Source of the DNA: Thermococcus sp. MV5
GTDB lineage: Archaea > Methanobacteriota_B > Thermococci > Thermococcales > Thermococcaceae
Direction of reading: 5' to 3'
Length of the DNA: 64,000 bases
NCBI RefSeq assembly: GCF_012027425.1
Contig: NZ_SNUE01000003.1
Coordinates: forward strand, 186,001 to 250,000
The translations under genes and the position numbers were made by a program. This document shows, piece by piece, positions 43,993 through 52,081 of the stretch. Within the stretch, counting starts at the first letter, position 1. Each line of letters begins with the position of its first letter. The notes under the pieces are model-generated. The model did not search any database, was not told the origin of the DNA, and saw only the letters and a program-made list of their open reading frames with translations.

Positions 43993-44634
43993 TCATTCGA
44001 GCCAAATCTCTACTCTTTGAACGCCTTTGCCTATGCTAGAACGTTTGAGCTTCTTTAGATGGCCGATCTCCTTAATGTCTCTTACATGAGTCCCGCCACA
44101 GGGGAGGATCTCAAAGTCTCTTATTTGGGTTAGTCTCTTCTCTCCTTCCCACCAAGTTTTTACTTCCCCACCTTCATCTACGTAGTGATTGAATAGTTCG
44201 ATTATGTTTTCTTTGTATTGGTTGATGTTTTCTGGATATCTTACGTCATAGCGGCCTTTTTCAGGGTTCATTCCACTACCATGTATTTGCCAGTTTTCTT
44301 TCCCAAGGATCTCATTAAAAACATGATCCAGAAGATGTAATGCTGTATGGATTCTCATTAGCTTGTACCTTCTTTCCCAATTAAGTTTGAGCTCTACTTC
44401 CCCACCTACACTAAATGCATTTGGATCTTCGACCACATGCCAGATGTTCCCGTCGTCGTCTTTATACACGTCTAAAACTTCCACATCGTTTATATTCCCT
44501 GTATCATGGGGCTGTCCACCCCCGGTTGGATAAAAGATTGTCTGGTCCAAAAGAAGTGCATTGTCTTTTATCTGGAGAACCTTTGCAGTGGCTTCTTTAA
44601 GATAGGGATCTTCATAATAAAGCTTCCTTGTCAC
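43993..44634 (-). CDS. alaX: Alanyl-tRNA editing protein AlaX
   Basis: A 213-residue free-standing editing protein that hydrolyses mischarged Ser-tRNA(Ala). The four zinc ligands are present: RIHTALHLLDHVF (HxxxH) and ILPCGGTHVRDI (CxxxH). An N-terminal domain with LLLDQTIFYPTGGGQPHDTG matches AlaX-M, which carries the Gly-rich motif missing in AlaX-S. GTG 44634 is chosen behind GGTGGTGCTT; GTG 44643 lies within the site. Length fits AlaX-M (about 215 residues). Confidence 0.94.
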   Translation of the reverse strand: MTRKLYYEDPYLKEATAKVLQIKDNALLLDQTIFYPTGGGQPHDTGNINDVEVLDVYKDDDGNIWHVVEDPNAFSVGGEVELKLNWERRYKLMRIHTALHLLDHVFNEILGKENWQIHGSGMNPEKGRYDVRYPENINQYKENIIELFNHYVDEGGEVKTWWEGEKRLTQIRDFEILPCGGTHVRDIKEIGHLKKLKRSSIGKGVQRVEIWLE

Positions 44635-44683
44635 AAGCACCACCTAACAACAAATAGAAAAAAGAGGTTAAAAATCTGCCTCT

Positions 44684-46117
44684 CTATTTTTTCTTCAACA
44701 TAAAGAGGGCAATTCCAATTAGAACCAATGCTCCAGCCAGCCCTGCTATCTGTGTAGTTGTGAGGTTAATACCTCCGTTGTTTTCTGGCATAGTATAACG
44801 AATGTAAGCTCTTGTTACATTTCCAAGGAGTGATTGAATATCCTCAAAAGGTGCCCCATACCTTACAAAGACATTTGCGGTAATTACTATTTTGTTTTTC
44901 TCTACGGTTGTTATGAGGGCGTATTTGTTTCCGTTTATCTCTTTACTCATGTTTTTGGGAACTTCCACTATAGTGGCCGTTGGCGGTAGAATAAACTCTA
45001 TTTTCAAGCTTTGGTTAATTTCATTTTGGGCTCTATACCCTAACTGGGAAGGGTTCAGGAGAGTTGGATCAAATGAGTATTCGTAGGTTCCATTTACCAT
45101 TTTTGTGAAGTTTTTCAAGACATAATTGGCTTCTATTGTTAGAGGTCCTTCTTTTTCCATCCCTAAAATCGTTGCATTGGCGTCTTCAACTTGAATTCCC
45201 TGCATAATCATACCTTGTAGGTAGTTCTGGAGTAGCATGTTTGTTACATTTTGTACTCCCAAGAGGTTTATTTGTAGTTTCATGAGTTCTATCTGATCTT
45301 TTGGCTCAAGGTATGTTTCCCTAACTAAAAGATTTGTAGTGCCGTCTTCCTTAATTTCTGCCCGTATGTACTGTTCTGTTTTCACTGGTTGGTATGTTTC
45401 TTCCCCTTTGTATGGGGTTTTATAACGGATGTAAAATGCATTGTAATTGGCGAAAAGTGCTCTAAATCCATCTGGAGAAAGATTCTCTTCCAGATATAAG
45501 TCAGAAACAACGATTATTTTGTTTCCTTCGACTTTTGAACGCACATAGAACTTGCTCTGGTTAAATTCTTGGGTATATGCTTGAGGATATTCAACGAGTT
45601 CTGCTCCTTCTGGTAGTTCTATTATGAACATGTTGTGGAGCTCTATTCTTTGTGGTAATCCTGTATCTGGGATTGGCATTGTGGCGTATCCTCTTGTTGG
45701 ATCAACTATTATCTCCCAGTAGTCATCATATGAATAATACTTAGCAAAATCCTCAGCATAGGCAGTGAAAACCACGGTGAAGTTATCTTCTTTAATGCTT
45801 ACCAATTCGAAGGTCTGGTTTTTTGTTCTAACCCCTGCATTGGCTAGACTTGCAATGTAATAATCAAGTTGCTCTTTTTCAAATTTCGCTATTGCTTCTT
45901 CTTCGCTCATATTTGTTTGATTAAGTATACTGGTTATCTCTTCATTTATTCTATCTTGGGGTCCTAATATTGAAGTTATTACGGTGATTTGAGCATCTCC
46001 GTTTTGTAACATTTTGATCTTAAGAGTGAACTCTTCTTTATAATAATCCACGGCCTCTGCATGAACGAAAGAGAGGCTCAGAAGCAGGATTATTAAAATA
46101 CTTCCTAACTTTTTCAT
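44684..46117 (-). CDS. Secreted protein with C-terminal membrane anchor
   Basis: A 477-residue exported protein. The signal ILIILLLSLSFVHAEAVDYY is followed by a mainly beta ectodomain in which two halves look alike (EFTLKIKMLQNGDAQITVIT near 30; EQYIRAEIKEDGTTNLLVRE near 250), pointing to an internal duplication. C-terminal helix IAGLAGALVLIGIALFMLKK. This layout matches the smaller protein at 8693-9277. The start follows GGGGGATAG. Function unknown; a Thermococcales surface protein family is likely. Confidence 0.8.
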   Translation of the reverse strand: MKKLGSILIILLLSLSFVHAEAVDYYKEEFTLKIKMLQNGDAQITVITSILGPQDRINEEITSILNQTNMSEEEAIAKFEKEQLDYYIASLANAGVRTKNQTFELVSIKEDNFTVVFTAYAEDFAKYYSYDDYWEIIVDPTRGYATMPIPDTGLPQRIELHNMFIIELPEGAELVEYPQAYTQEFNQSKFYVRSKVEGNKIIVVSDLYLEENLSPDGFRALFANYNAFYIRYKTPYKGEETYQPVKTEQYIRAEIKEDGTTNLLVRETYLEPKDQIELMKLQINLLGVQNVTNMLLQNYLQGMIMQGIQVEDANATILGMEKEGPLTIEANYVLKNFTKMVNGTYEYSFDPTLLNPSQLGYRAQNEINQSLKIEFILPPTATIVEVPKNMSKEINGNKYALITTVEKNKIVITANVFVRYGAPFEDIQSLLGNVTRAYIRYTMPENNGGINLTTTQIAGLAGALVLIGIALFMLKKK

Positions 46118-46208
46118 CTCTATCCCCCAAATATTCTTGTTCTAAGAATCAGATGGTAAGTGAGTATTTAACTCTATCTATTCCATAAAGAAAAAGGGAG
46201 AAAAAAGA

Positions 46209-47471
46209 TCACCACTTGCTTTCGTCGAGCTCCCCTTCAGTTTTTGCAACGATTGTGGTTCCAGCTAAATCACCAGTAACGTTTACCATTGTTCTTCCCA
46301 TGTCCAATATGGCGTCAATTCCAAGGATCATTGCATACGCCAATGCCACCGCACTTCCAGGCTCTAAAGATAATCCAACGCTTTCAAGCACCATTGCAAG
46401 CATTATTGCTCCAGCTCCGGGAACACCAGCGGTTCCAATTGAAGCCAAGACTGCTGTAAGAACTATTACTAACTGTTGGCTGAACGGAAGGGATTGTCCA
46501 ATTGCAAAAGCTATGAACATTGCACACACACCTTGGTATAAGGCAGTTCCATCCATGTTAATCGTTGCACCTAGGGGGAGGGTAAATGAATAAATGCTTC
46601 TTGGGACACCCATATTTTCGTCAGCAACACGCATGGTTACTGGTAAGGTACCACTTGAGCTTCTTGTGACGAATGCTGTAATCATAGCGTCTTTGGCTTT
46701 ATTGAGGAACTTAATTAGGTCCAGACCAAAGACCTTCAGGAGAATTCCATATACTAGTACAATCTGGATTATAAGACCCAAATAAACTGCTAATGTTACT
46801 TTGGCTAAAGGTCCAACGACTTTGGTCCCCTGGGTTCCCATAACGTAAGCTATTAATGCAAATACACCGATTGGGGCATACTGCATAACTCCCCAAACTA
46901 TTTTGTACATTGCTTCAGCAAGTCCATCGAAGGCATTAAAGAGGGTCGTGGCGGAGTTTCTTATTCTTTCATTTTCACTGTTCATAAGATAGCTTAAGGC
47001 AATTCCTAAAACAATGGCGAAGAATATTGTTGGTAAAACCTGACCGTTTGCTAATGCGGAAAATGGGTTCTTAGGTACGATATTTAGAAGAGTGTCCACT
47101 AGTGATGGTTTAGTAGCTTCAATGACTTTCCCTTCCCCAACTCCAAGTTCTAACCCTAGACCTGGCTTGAAAATATTGGCCATCAAAAGGCCAAGGAACA
47201 CTGCAAAAGCTGAAGTTATTAAGTAATAGATCACTATTTTTACACCGACCCTTCCAAGTCTCGCGGGGCTTATGCTGGCTGCACCAACAACTAGAGAAGC
47301 TAGGATTATTGGCATTACTAGCATTTTTAAAAGTCTGATGAATAAGTCTCCAAGCGGCTTTATGGTTGCTGCTTTATCCCCTATTACTAATCCAACTATT
47401 GCACCGAGAATCAAACCTATCAAGATTTTTCTCAAAACAGGGTATTCAAGATAGCTCTTAAGGAGCCCCAT
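46209..47471 (-). CDS. Sodium-coupled aspartate/glutamate symporter (GltPh type)
   Basis: A 420-residue DAACS transporter. The two re-entrant hairpins and substrate motifs are evident: HP1 [14 protein letters not shown]7 [17 protein letters not shown]2 [18 protein letters not shown], and TM8 [20 protein letters not shown] with the Asp, Arg, Thr and Asn ligands that bind aspartate in GltPh. The N-terminus [20 protein letters not shown] is typical. It is likely aspartate-selective, since the TM8 Arg (MGRTM) is the GltPh residue. Start after GGAGGTGGGAG. Monocistronic. Confidence 0.95.
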   Translation of the reverse strand: MGLLKSYLEYPVLRKILIGLILGAIVGLVIGDKAATIKPLGDLFIRLLKMLVMPIILASLVVGAASISPARLGRVGVKIVIYYLITSAFAVFLGLLMANIFKPGLGLELGVGEGKVIEATKPSLVDTLLNIVPKNPFSALANGQVLPTIFFAIVLGIALSYLMNSENERIRNSATTLFNAFDGLAEAMYKIVWGVMQYAPIGVFALIAYVMGTQGTKVVGPLAKVTLAVYLGLIIQIVLVYGILLKVFGLDLIKFLNKAKDAMITAFVTRSSSGTLPVTMRVADENMGVPRSIYSFTLPLGATINMDGTALYQGVCAMFIAFAIGQSLPFSQQLVIVLTAVLASIGTAGVPGAGAIMLAMVLESVGLSLEPGSAVALAYAMILGIDAILDMGRTMVNVTGDLAGTTIVAKTEGELDESKW

Positions 47472-47574
47472 TGGCTCCCACCTCCGGACATTGGTGTTAT
47501 ATTTATGGAATATAGCGGGAGAAAATTGGTCATCAAGATATATAAATATTTTCTAAAAGATAAAGAATAGAGAA

Positions 47575-48321
47575 TCACTTAAGCCTTAATGACACATCTC
47601 CATAGAGGATTCTTTTCTTTCTTCCATCCTCAAGCTCGAGGATCAAAGCACCGAATTCATCAATGTCTAATGCCTTTCCACTTAAGGTTTTGTCTTCCGT
47701 TATTATCTTTACCTCCCTTCTTAAAATGGCATTTTCTCTCCACTTCTGAAGGATAAGAGTATCTTTCGCGGCCAAAAACTCTCTATACCAATGTTCTAGC
47801 CGTTCTACAAGAATCTTAAAAACTTCTATAATGGGTATTTTCACTCCCAATACCTCTCTTAATGAGGTAGAACTATTCACAAGCTCTTGGGGTAAGGGAT
47901 TGTTAACATTCATACCTATACCTAAAACAATGTAGTAGACATCCTTCTCAGAGAAGCTTCCTTCTACTAGGATTCCACATATTTTCTTTTCGTTAACAAG
48001 TACATCATTAGGCCATTTTATTTTTCCTTCAATTCCAAGCCGTTCAAGGGTTTCAACTACTGCTAAAGCTCCAAGAAAAACAAGCTTTATTATATGCTCT
48101 GGGGTTGTATTCGGCTTTAGAATAGTACTCATCCAAAGTCCCCCTTGAGGGGAGGCCCACGTTCTAAATTTTCTTCCATACCCTGTCTCTTGAACATCTG
48201 CCACTATTATTGTACCTTCTTCCTCATGAGCAGCAATTCTCTTTGCGTATTCGTTAGTTGAGTCTATTTTCTTAAAGTAAATAATCTTTTTGCCTATCAA
48301 CTGTGTGTTGAGTTCCAACAT
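47575..48321 (-). CDS. birA: Biotin-protein ligase (monofunctional)
   Basis: A 248-residue ligase that adenylates biotin and attaches it to a lysine of carboxylase subunits. Core motifs: KIDSTNEYAKRIA, QETGYGRKFRTWASPQGGLW, IEGKIKWPNDVLVNEKKICG, IVLGIGMNVNNPLP. There is no N-terminal HTH, so it is not a repressor. A small C-terminal domain (LSGKALDIDEFGALILELED) is present. ATG 48321 is chosen behind GGTGAAAACC. Its natural target, a biotin carrier with EAMKMEN, is encoded 2.7 kb away (49409-51181). Confidence 0.95.
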   Translation of the reverse strand: MLELNTQLIGKKIIYFKKIDSTNEYAKRIAAHEEEGTIIVADVQETGYGRKFRTWASPQGGLWMSTILKPNTTPEHIIKLVFLGALAVVETLERLGIEGKIKWPNDVLVNEKKICGILVEGSFSEKDVYYIVLGIGMNVNNPLPQELVNSSTSLREVLGVKIPIIEVFKILVERLEHWYREFLAAKDTLILQKWRENAILRREVKIITEDKTLSGKALDIDEFGALILELEDGRKKRILYGDVSLRLK

Positions 48322-48396
48322 GGTTTTCACCAGAACTATTTGATGTTAAAGAGTTATTTAAGTTAACGATAAGGTTTAAATTCTAAAAATGCAATG

Positions 48397-48413
48397 TATC
48401 ACTAGAGGTGATT
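48397..48413 (+). promoter_or_regulatory. TGM-like site (TrmBL1/Tgr) at the aldolase start
   Basis: TATCAC-TAGAG-GTGATT, against the Thermococcales glycolytic motif TATCAC-N5-GTGATA: 11 of 12 defined bases match. It lies downstream of the promoter region and overlaps the ribosome site of the fba gene, the position used for repression of glycolytic genes. Confidence 0.7.
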
Positions 48414-48416
48414 AGC

Positions 48417-49265
48417 ATGGAAGCTTACAACAATATTGGTATAAAGAGGAGACTAAGGAGATTCTTTAGAAGGGATGGAAGAGCCTTGATTTTTGCGATG
48501 GACCATGGATTTGAGCATGGTCCAACAGATTTTGAAGAAACTTGGGAGCACATTAATCCAAGGGTTATTATTAGAAAGGTCGTAAGGGCAGGGATTGATG
48601 GCGTTATGATGCTTCCAGGAATAGCTAGGATTGCTGGAGACGATCTCATTGGGAAAGATGTAGGTTTAATGGTGAAGCTTACTAGCAAGACTGAACTTAG
48701 GCCAAAAGAGGAGTGGCTCATGCAAGACCAACTTGGTTTTGTTGAGGATGCAATTAAGCTTGGTGCTGATGCTGTGGCGGCAACAGTTTATTGGGGAAGT
48801 CCATATGAGGGAGCTATGATGAGGCAGTTTGCAGAGATAGCTAGTTATGCTCATGATTTAGGATACCCTGTTGTTCAATTTGCATATCCAAGAGGGCCCT
48901 ACATTAATGAAAAGTATGGAAAAAAGGAAGATTATCGAGTGGTAATGTATGGAGCAAGGGCGGCTGCAGAGATGGGAGCAGACATGATTAAAACTTACTG
49001 GACAGGTTCGAGGGAAACATTTGCTAAGGTTGTGGAGGCAGCTTCAGGAGTTCCAGTTCTTCTAAGTGGAGGTGCGAAGGCAAGTAACCCACTTGATTTC
49101 TTAAACCTTGTGTGGGAGGTAATTGAGGCTGGAGGAAGTGGAGCTGTTGTTGGTAGAAATATTTTCCAAAGAGAGAACCCAGAGACTCTTATAAGGGCTC
49201 TTTTGAGGGTGATACACAGGAATGAAGAGCCTGAAGAGGCAGCTAAAGCTGAAGGCCTAGTTTGA
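48417..49265 (+). CDS. fba: Fructose-bisphosphate aldolase, archaeal class I (FBA)
   Basis: A 282-residue DhnA-type class I aldolase that cleaves fructose-1,6-bisphosphate through a Schiff base. Markers: [17 protein letters not shown] at the N-terminus, [28 protein letters not shown] with the Schiff-base Lys, and phosphate-binding [10 protein letters not shown] and [14 protein letters not shown] 48417 follows GAGGTGATT, which is also the right half of the TGM-like site. Monocistronic and divergent from birA. Confidence 0.95.
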   Translation: MEAYNNIGIKRRLRRFFRRDGRALIFAMDHGFEHGPTDFEETWEHINPRVIIRKVVRAGIDGVMMLPGIARIAGDDLIGKDVGLMVKLTSKTELRPKEEWLMQDQLGFVEDAIKLGADAVAATVYWGSPYEGAMMRQFAEIASYAHDLGYPVVQFAYPRGPYINEKYGKKEDYRVVMYGARAAAEMGADMIKTYWTGSRETFAKVVEAASGVPVLLSGGAKASNPLDFLNLVWEVIEAGGSGAVVGRNIFQRENPETLIRALLRVIHRNEEPEEAAKAEGLV

Positions 49266-49408
49266 TACCCATATTTCTTTTTCTTGGCTGCAATGTATAA
49301 TCACGTTCATAATTTTTCTTTTTTGGACCTTGATGGCCAATAAAATCTTAATTTGCTGAAGACAAGGGTTATAAAGACTAATTTTAAATGGAGCTTGAGG
49401 TGAGGAGG

Positions 49409-51181
49409 ATGGTTAGGATAATAGATACAACCTTTAGGGATGCTCACCAATCATTAATAGCAACGAGAATGAGCACGAAAGATATGCTCCCAATAGCCGA
49501 GAAGATGGACAAGATAGGGTTTTACTCAATGGAAGTCTGGGGAGGAGCAACTTTCGATGCTGCCCTGAGGTTTCTGAGGGAAGATCCTTGGGAAAGACTG
49601 AGACTCTTAAGAGAGCATATAAAGAAAACAAAACTTCAGATGCTTCTAAGGGGCCAAAATGTTGTTGGATACAAGCATTATCCCGACGATGTTGTGGAAA
49701 AGTTTGTTGAGCTTGCCCACAAAAATGGAATTGATATTTTCAGAGTTTTTGATGCTCTTAATGATGTCAGAAACATGAAAACTGCAATTAAAAAAGCCAA
49801 AGAAGTTGGGGCAGAGGTTCAAGGAGCGATAAGCTATACTACCGGAAAAGTCTTTACTCTAGAGTACTACATGAAGAAAGTTGATGAGTTAATGGAGTTG
49901 GATGTGGATTATATCACAATCAAAGACATGGCTGCTCTTTTAGATCCCCAGACAGCTTATGATCTTGTGAGAGAGATTAAAGAACGTTATGGGATAAAAG
50001 TTAATGTTCATACTCACGCAACCAGTAGCCTAGCTTCGGCTACCTATTTGAAAGCAGTGGAAGCTGGGGCTGACTTCATAGACACTGCTATTTACCCATT
50101 GGCAAATGGAACTGCTCAACCAGCAATTCAAAGTATCTATTACTCATTAAGAAATGGGGACAAACCCAAGCTTGACATGAAGCTTATCTTCCAAATTTCT
50201 CGCTATTTGAGGAAAATGCTTGATGAGAAGTATGAACATTTAATGAACAAAAGAGCACTTCATGGCGATCCAAATGTTTTGATTCATCAAATCCCAGGAG
50301 GAATGTATTCAAACTTAATTTCACAGCTTAGAGAAATGAAGGCTCTTGATAAGTTAGAAACTGTTCTTGAAGAAGTTCCAAAGGTTAGAGAGGAACTTGG
50401 CTATCCTCCTTTGGTAACTCCAACTTCTCAGATAGTGGGGACTCAAGCTGTGTTTAATGTCCTCTTTGGAAGGTACAAAATGATCACAGAAGAAACTAAA
50501 AATTATGTTAAGGGGCTCTATGGCCTGCCACCGGCTCAGATAAAAGAAGAAATTAAGCAGCTTATTATTGGAGATGAGGAACCTATAGCCGTTAGACCTG
50601 CAGACCTGCTTGAGCCTATGCTTGAGAAAGCAAGAAGAGAGCTTGAAGAAAAGGGTTATTTAGAAAAAGAGGAAGACATACTAACATATGCATTATTCCC
50701 ACAGGTAGCATTAGAATTCTTTGAATTAAGAAAACAAGGAAAGCTCAAACCTGTTGAGGAAAAGCCCAAGGGCAAAGTAATAAGGGTCTACGTGGCTGGT
50801 AGGGAATACAAAGTTGGGATAGAAGGAGTTAGCCTTGAAGGTCTAGTTATGCCGTTTTATACTTCATCAGAAATTTCTATGCAAGCAGCATCACAAACTC
50901 CTGTAATACAACCACCTGCTCCGTCTGTTCCAGGGGAGATATCCTTGGCCCAAGCTACAATGATGGGAGAGGACGTAATTTCAGCACCGATGCCGGGTAA
51001 GATTTTGCGTGTTTTAGTTAGTGAAGGGGATGAAGTTATGGTTGGTCAGGGGTTACTAGTGCTAGAAGCAATGAAAATGGAGAATGAGATTCCTTCACAT
51101 AAGAGTGGTGTTGTTAAGAGAATCCTTGTTAAGGAGGGCGACACAGTCGATACAGGTCAACCACTAATAGAACTGGGGTAA
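49409..51181 (+). CDS. Biotin carboxylase partner, PycB/oxaloacetate decarboxylase alpha type
   Basis: A 590-residue carboxyltransferase plus biotin carrier. The TIM-barrel carboxyltransferase comprises IIDTTFRDAHQSLIATRM, SMEVWGGATFDAALRFL, DITIKDMAALL-like VDYITIKDMAALLDP and VNVHTHATSSLASATY. A conserved PycB/OadA middle domain and a short linker (PPAPSVPGEISLAQ) follow. The C-terminal biotinyl domain has the target Lys in VLEAMKMENEIPS. This may be pyruvate carboxylase subunit B or an oxaloacetate/glutaconyl-type decarboxylase alpha subunit; no BirA-independent clue decides. ATG 49409 after GGTGAGG. Confidence 0.9.
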   Translation: MVRIIDTTFRDAHQSLIATRMSTKDMLPIAEKMDKIGFYSMEVWGGATFDAALRFLREDPWERLRLLREHIKKTKLQMLLRGQNVVGYKHYPDDVVEKFVELAHKNGIDIFRVFDALNDVRNMKTAIKKAKEVGAEVQGAISYTTGKVFTLEYYMKKVDELMELDVDYITIKDMAALLDPQTAYDLVREIKERYGIKVNVHTHATSSLASATYLKAVEAGADFIDTAIYPLANGTAQPAIQSIYYSLRNGDKPKLDMKLIFQISRYLRKMLDEKYEHLMNKRALHGDPNVLIHQIPGGMYSNLISQLREMKALDKLETVLEEVPKVREELGYPPLVTPTSQIVGTQAVFNVLFGRYKMITEETKNYVKGLYGLPPAQIKEEIKQLIIGDEEPIAVRPADLLEPMLEKARRELEEKGYLEKEEDILTYALFPQVALEFFELRKQGKLKPVEEKPKGKVIRVYVAGREYKVGIEGVSLEGLVMPFYTSSEISMQAASQTPVIQPPAPSVPGEISLAQATMMGEDVISAPMPGKILRVLVSEGDEVMVGQGLLVLEAMKMENEIPSHKSGVVKRILVKEGDTVDTGQPLIELG

Positions 51182-51236
51182 GTTTTACCGTTTCTTTATG
51201 TTGGGTCCTTTTCTTTGTTTTTGACTTTTCTCCTTT

Positions 51237-51266
51237 TCAAGCCTCGACCTTTAGGATGAGGTGTAG
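51237..51266 (+). repeat. Right-end-like hairpin at left edge of TnpB element (copy e1)
   Basis: TCAAGCCTCGACC, TTTAGG, ATGAGGTGTAG. Same layout as the other copies with a weaker 3' arm. It precedes the TnpB remnant and may be the end of an older insertion or part of the element's left end; the two cannot be separated by eye. Confidence 0.55.
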
Positions 51267-51337
51267 TGTTCGAAGGATTAACCCTTCAGCGGAAGGTAAT
51301 GCTTTTTTAAAGCTTAAAATTCATACCATTTTCTGAG

Positions 51338-51894
51338 ATGAAGCGTTGGGTAACAGTTAAACTTCAACCCTCAAAAGAGCATGAAAAAGCCTTATTCGAG
51401 TTAGCTCAAGCAACGGCGATAATCTGGAACAGACTCAACTACGAGAGGCTTAAACAATTCAAAGAATTTGGAAAAATAGACTTTGGAACAACGGAAAAAG
51501 AAGCTTATTATTCTTTCAAAAACTGGGTTGGCGGTTTAATTACGTCATTAAACGCTTGAAGGAAGTCTCGGAGGAGCATGGTATTAGAGTTTTGGTTGTT
51601 GATGAGTTTTTCACTTCTAAGCTTTGTCCTCTCTGTGGCCAGCGTCATTCTGATGGAAGAATCTTTAGGGGTTTGTTTGAGTGCCACGGGGAGGGCGTTG
51701 TTATGAATTCTGACTTGGTTGGTGCTTTCAACATTTTGAAGAAGGTTGTGAGAATGATAACCCCAAGTCTGAGCGGGCTTTACGCTCAGAGGAGGGGTAA
51801 TGGGGGGAAGGCCCTCCCCGAGGGGCTGAAAACCCTCTTTGAATTGGGCTTTAATGAAGCCCCTCAAACCTCCCCATCACTAGTGAAGGGTTAA
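51338..51894 (+). pseudogene. tnpB: TnpB (RNA-guided nuclease) remnant with central deletion and frameshift
   Basis: The first 66 codons give a TnpB N-terminus (MKRWVTVKLQPSKEHEKALF, then FKNWVGG). After about 51540 another frame carries a TnpB C-terminus: NYVIKRLKEVSEEHGIRVLV, VDEFFTSKLCPLCGQRHSDG, zinc-ribbon Cys, and RuvC-III-like MNSDLVGAFNILKK with its Asp. About 200 residues, including the RuvC-I Asp region, are missing compared with the usual ~400. The second zinc-ribbon CxxC is reduced to CHGEG. It is therefore not a functional nuclease. Confidence 0.8.
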
Positions 51895-51955
51895 CTCGCT
51901 GAAACCCTCACCCTTCAAGACGGGGAGGAGGTCAGTCAACCTGTGGATTAAATAC
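51780..51955 (+). ncRNA. Candidate omega-RNA (reRNA) at the 3' end of the TnpB element
   Basis: In IS200/IS605 elements the omega-RNA overlaps the 3' end of tnpB, includes the right-end hairpin and carries a guide read from flanking DNA. The same arrangement is here: the tnpB tail, arms ACCCTTCA and hairpin CCCTCACCCTTCAAGACGGG, end at GTCAG near 51937. The guide would start just after, in TCAACCTGTGGATTAA. Transcription is not visible; ends are approximate. Confidence 0.35.
51901..51937 (+). repeat. Right-end hairpin of the TnpB element (copy e2, reference copy)
   Basis: GAAACCCTCACCC, TTCAAG, ACGGGGAGGAGGTCAG. It directly follows the TnpB remnant, which identifies this hairpin family as IS200/IS605-type right ends and links the solo copies to transposon activity. 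Confidence 0.8.
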
Positions 51956-51980
51956 TTTATTTTTACTTCTATATGGTACA

Positions 51981-52036
51981 GTTCTCGAAATTTATTCATG
52001 AGAACGCCTGAATTTCCGAAAGGCATATATATTTTA
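51981..52036 (+). promoter_or_regulatory. cstA promoter: inverted repeat plus TATA
   Basis: GTTCTC (51981-51986) and GAGAAC (52000-52005) are perfect inverted arms 13 nt apart. The TATA-like CATATATATTTTA is at 52024-52036, about 46 nt before the cstA ATG. The dyad sits upstream of the TATA, a position seen for activators (inference). Confidence 0.45.
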
Positions 52037-52081
52037 CCATAGAATAAATTCATGATGGATTTTCCGTTGGGGGTGTTTTAG

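Larger units (their letters stand above)
51237..51937 (+). mobile_element. Internally deleted IS200/IS605-family element with TnpB remnant
   Basis: A roughly 0.7 kb element between the biotin carrier gene and cstA. The left part has a bulged hairpin around 51279-51300 (TTAACCCTTCAGCGGAAGGTAA-like, written as arms TTAACC/GGTAA). The 11-mer TTAACCCTTCA there is the inverse of TGAAGGGTTAA at 51884-51894 near the right end. No TnpA (Y1 transposase) is present. The TnpB gene is fused across a large deletion. The right-end hairpin e2 ends GGAGGAGGTCAG. Immobile in cis. A full-length element would be about 1.3-1.4 kb (family knowledge). Confidence 0.75.
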
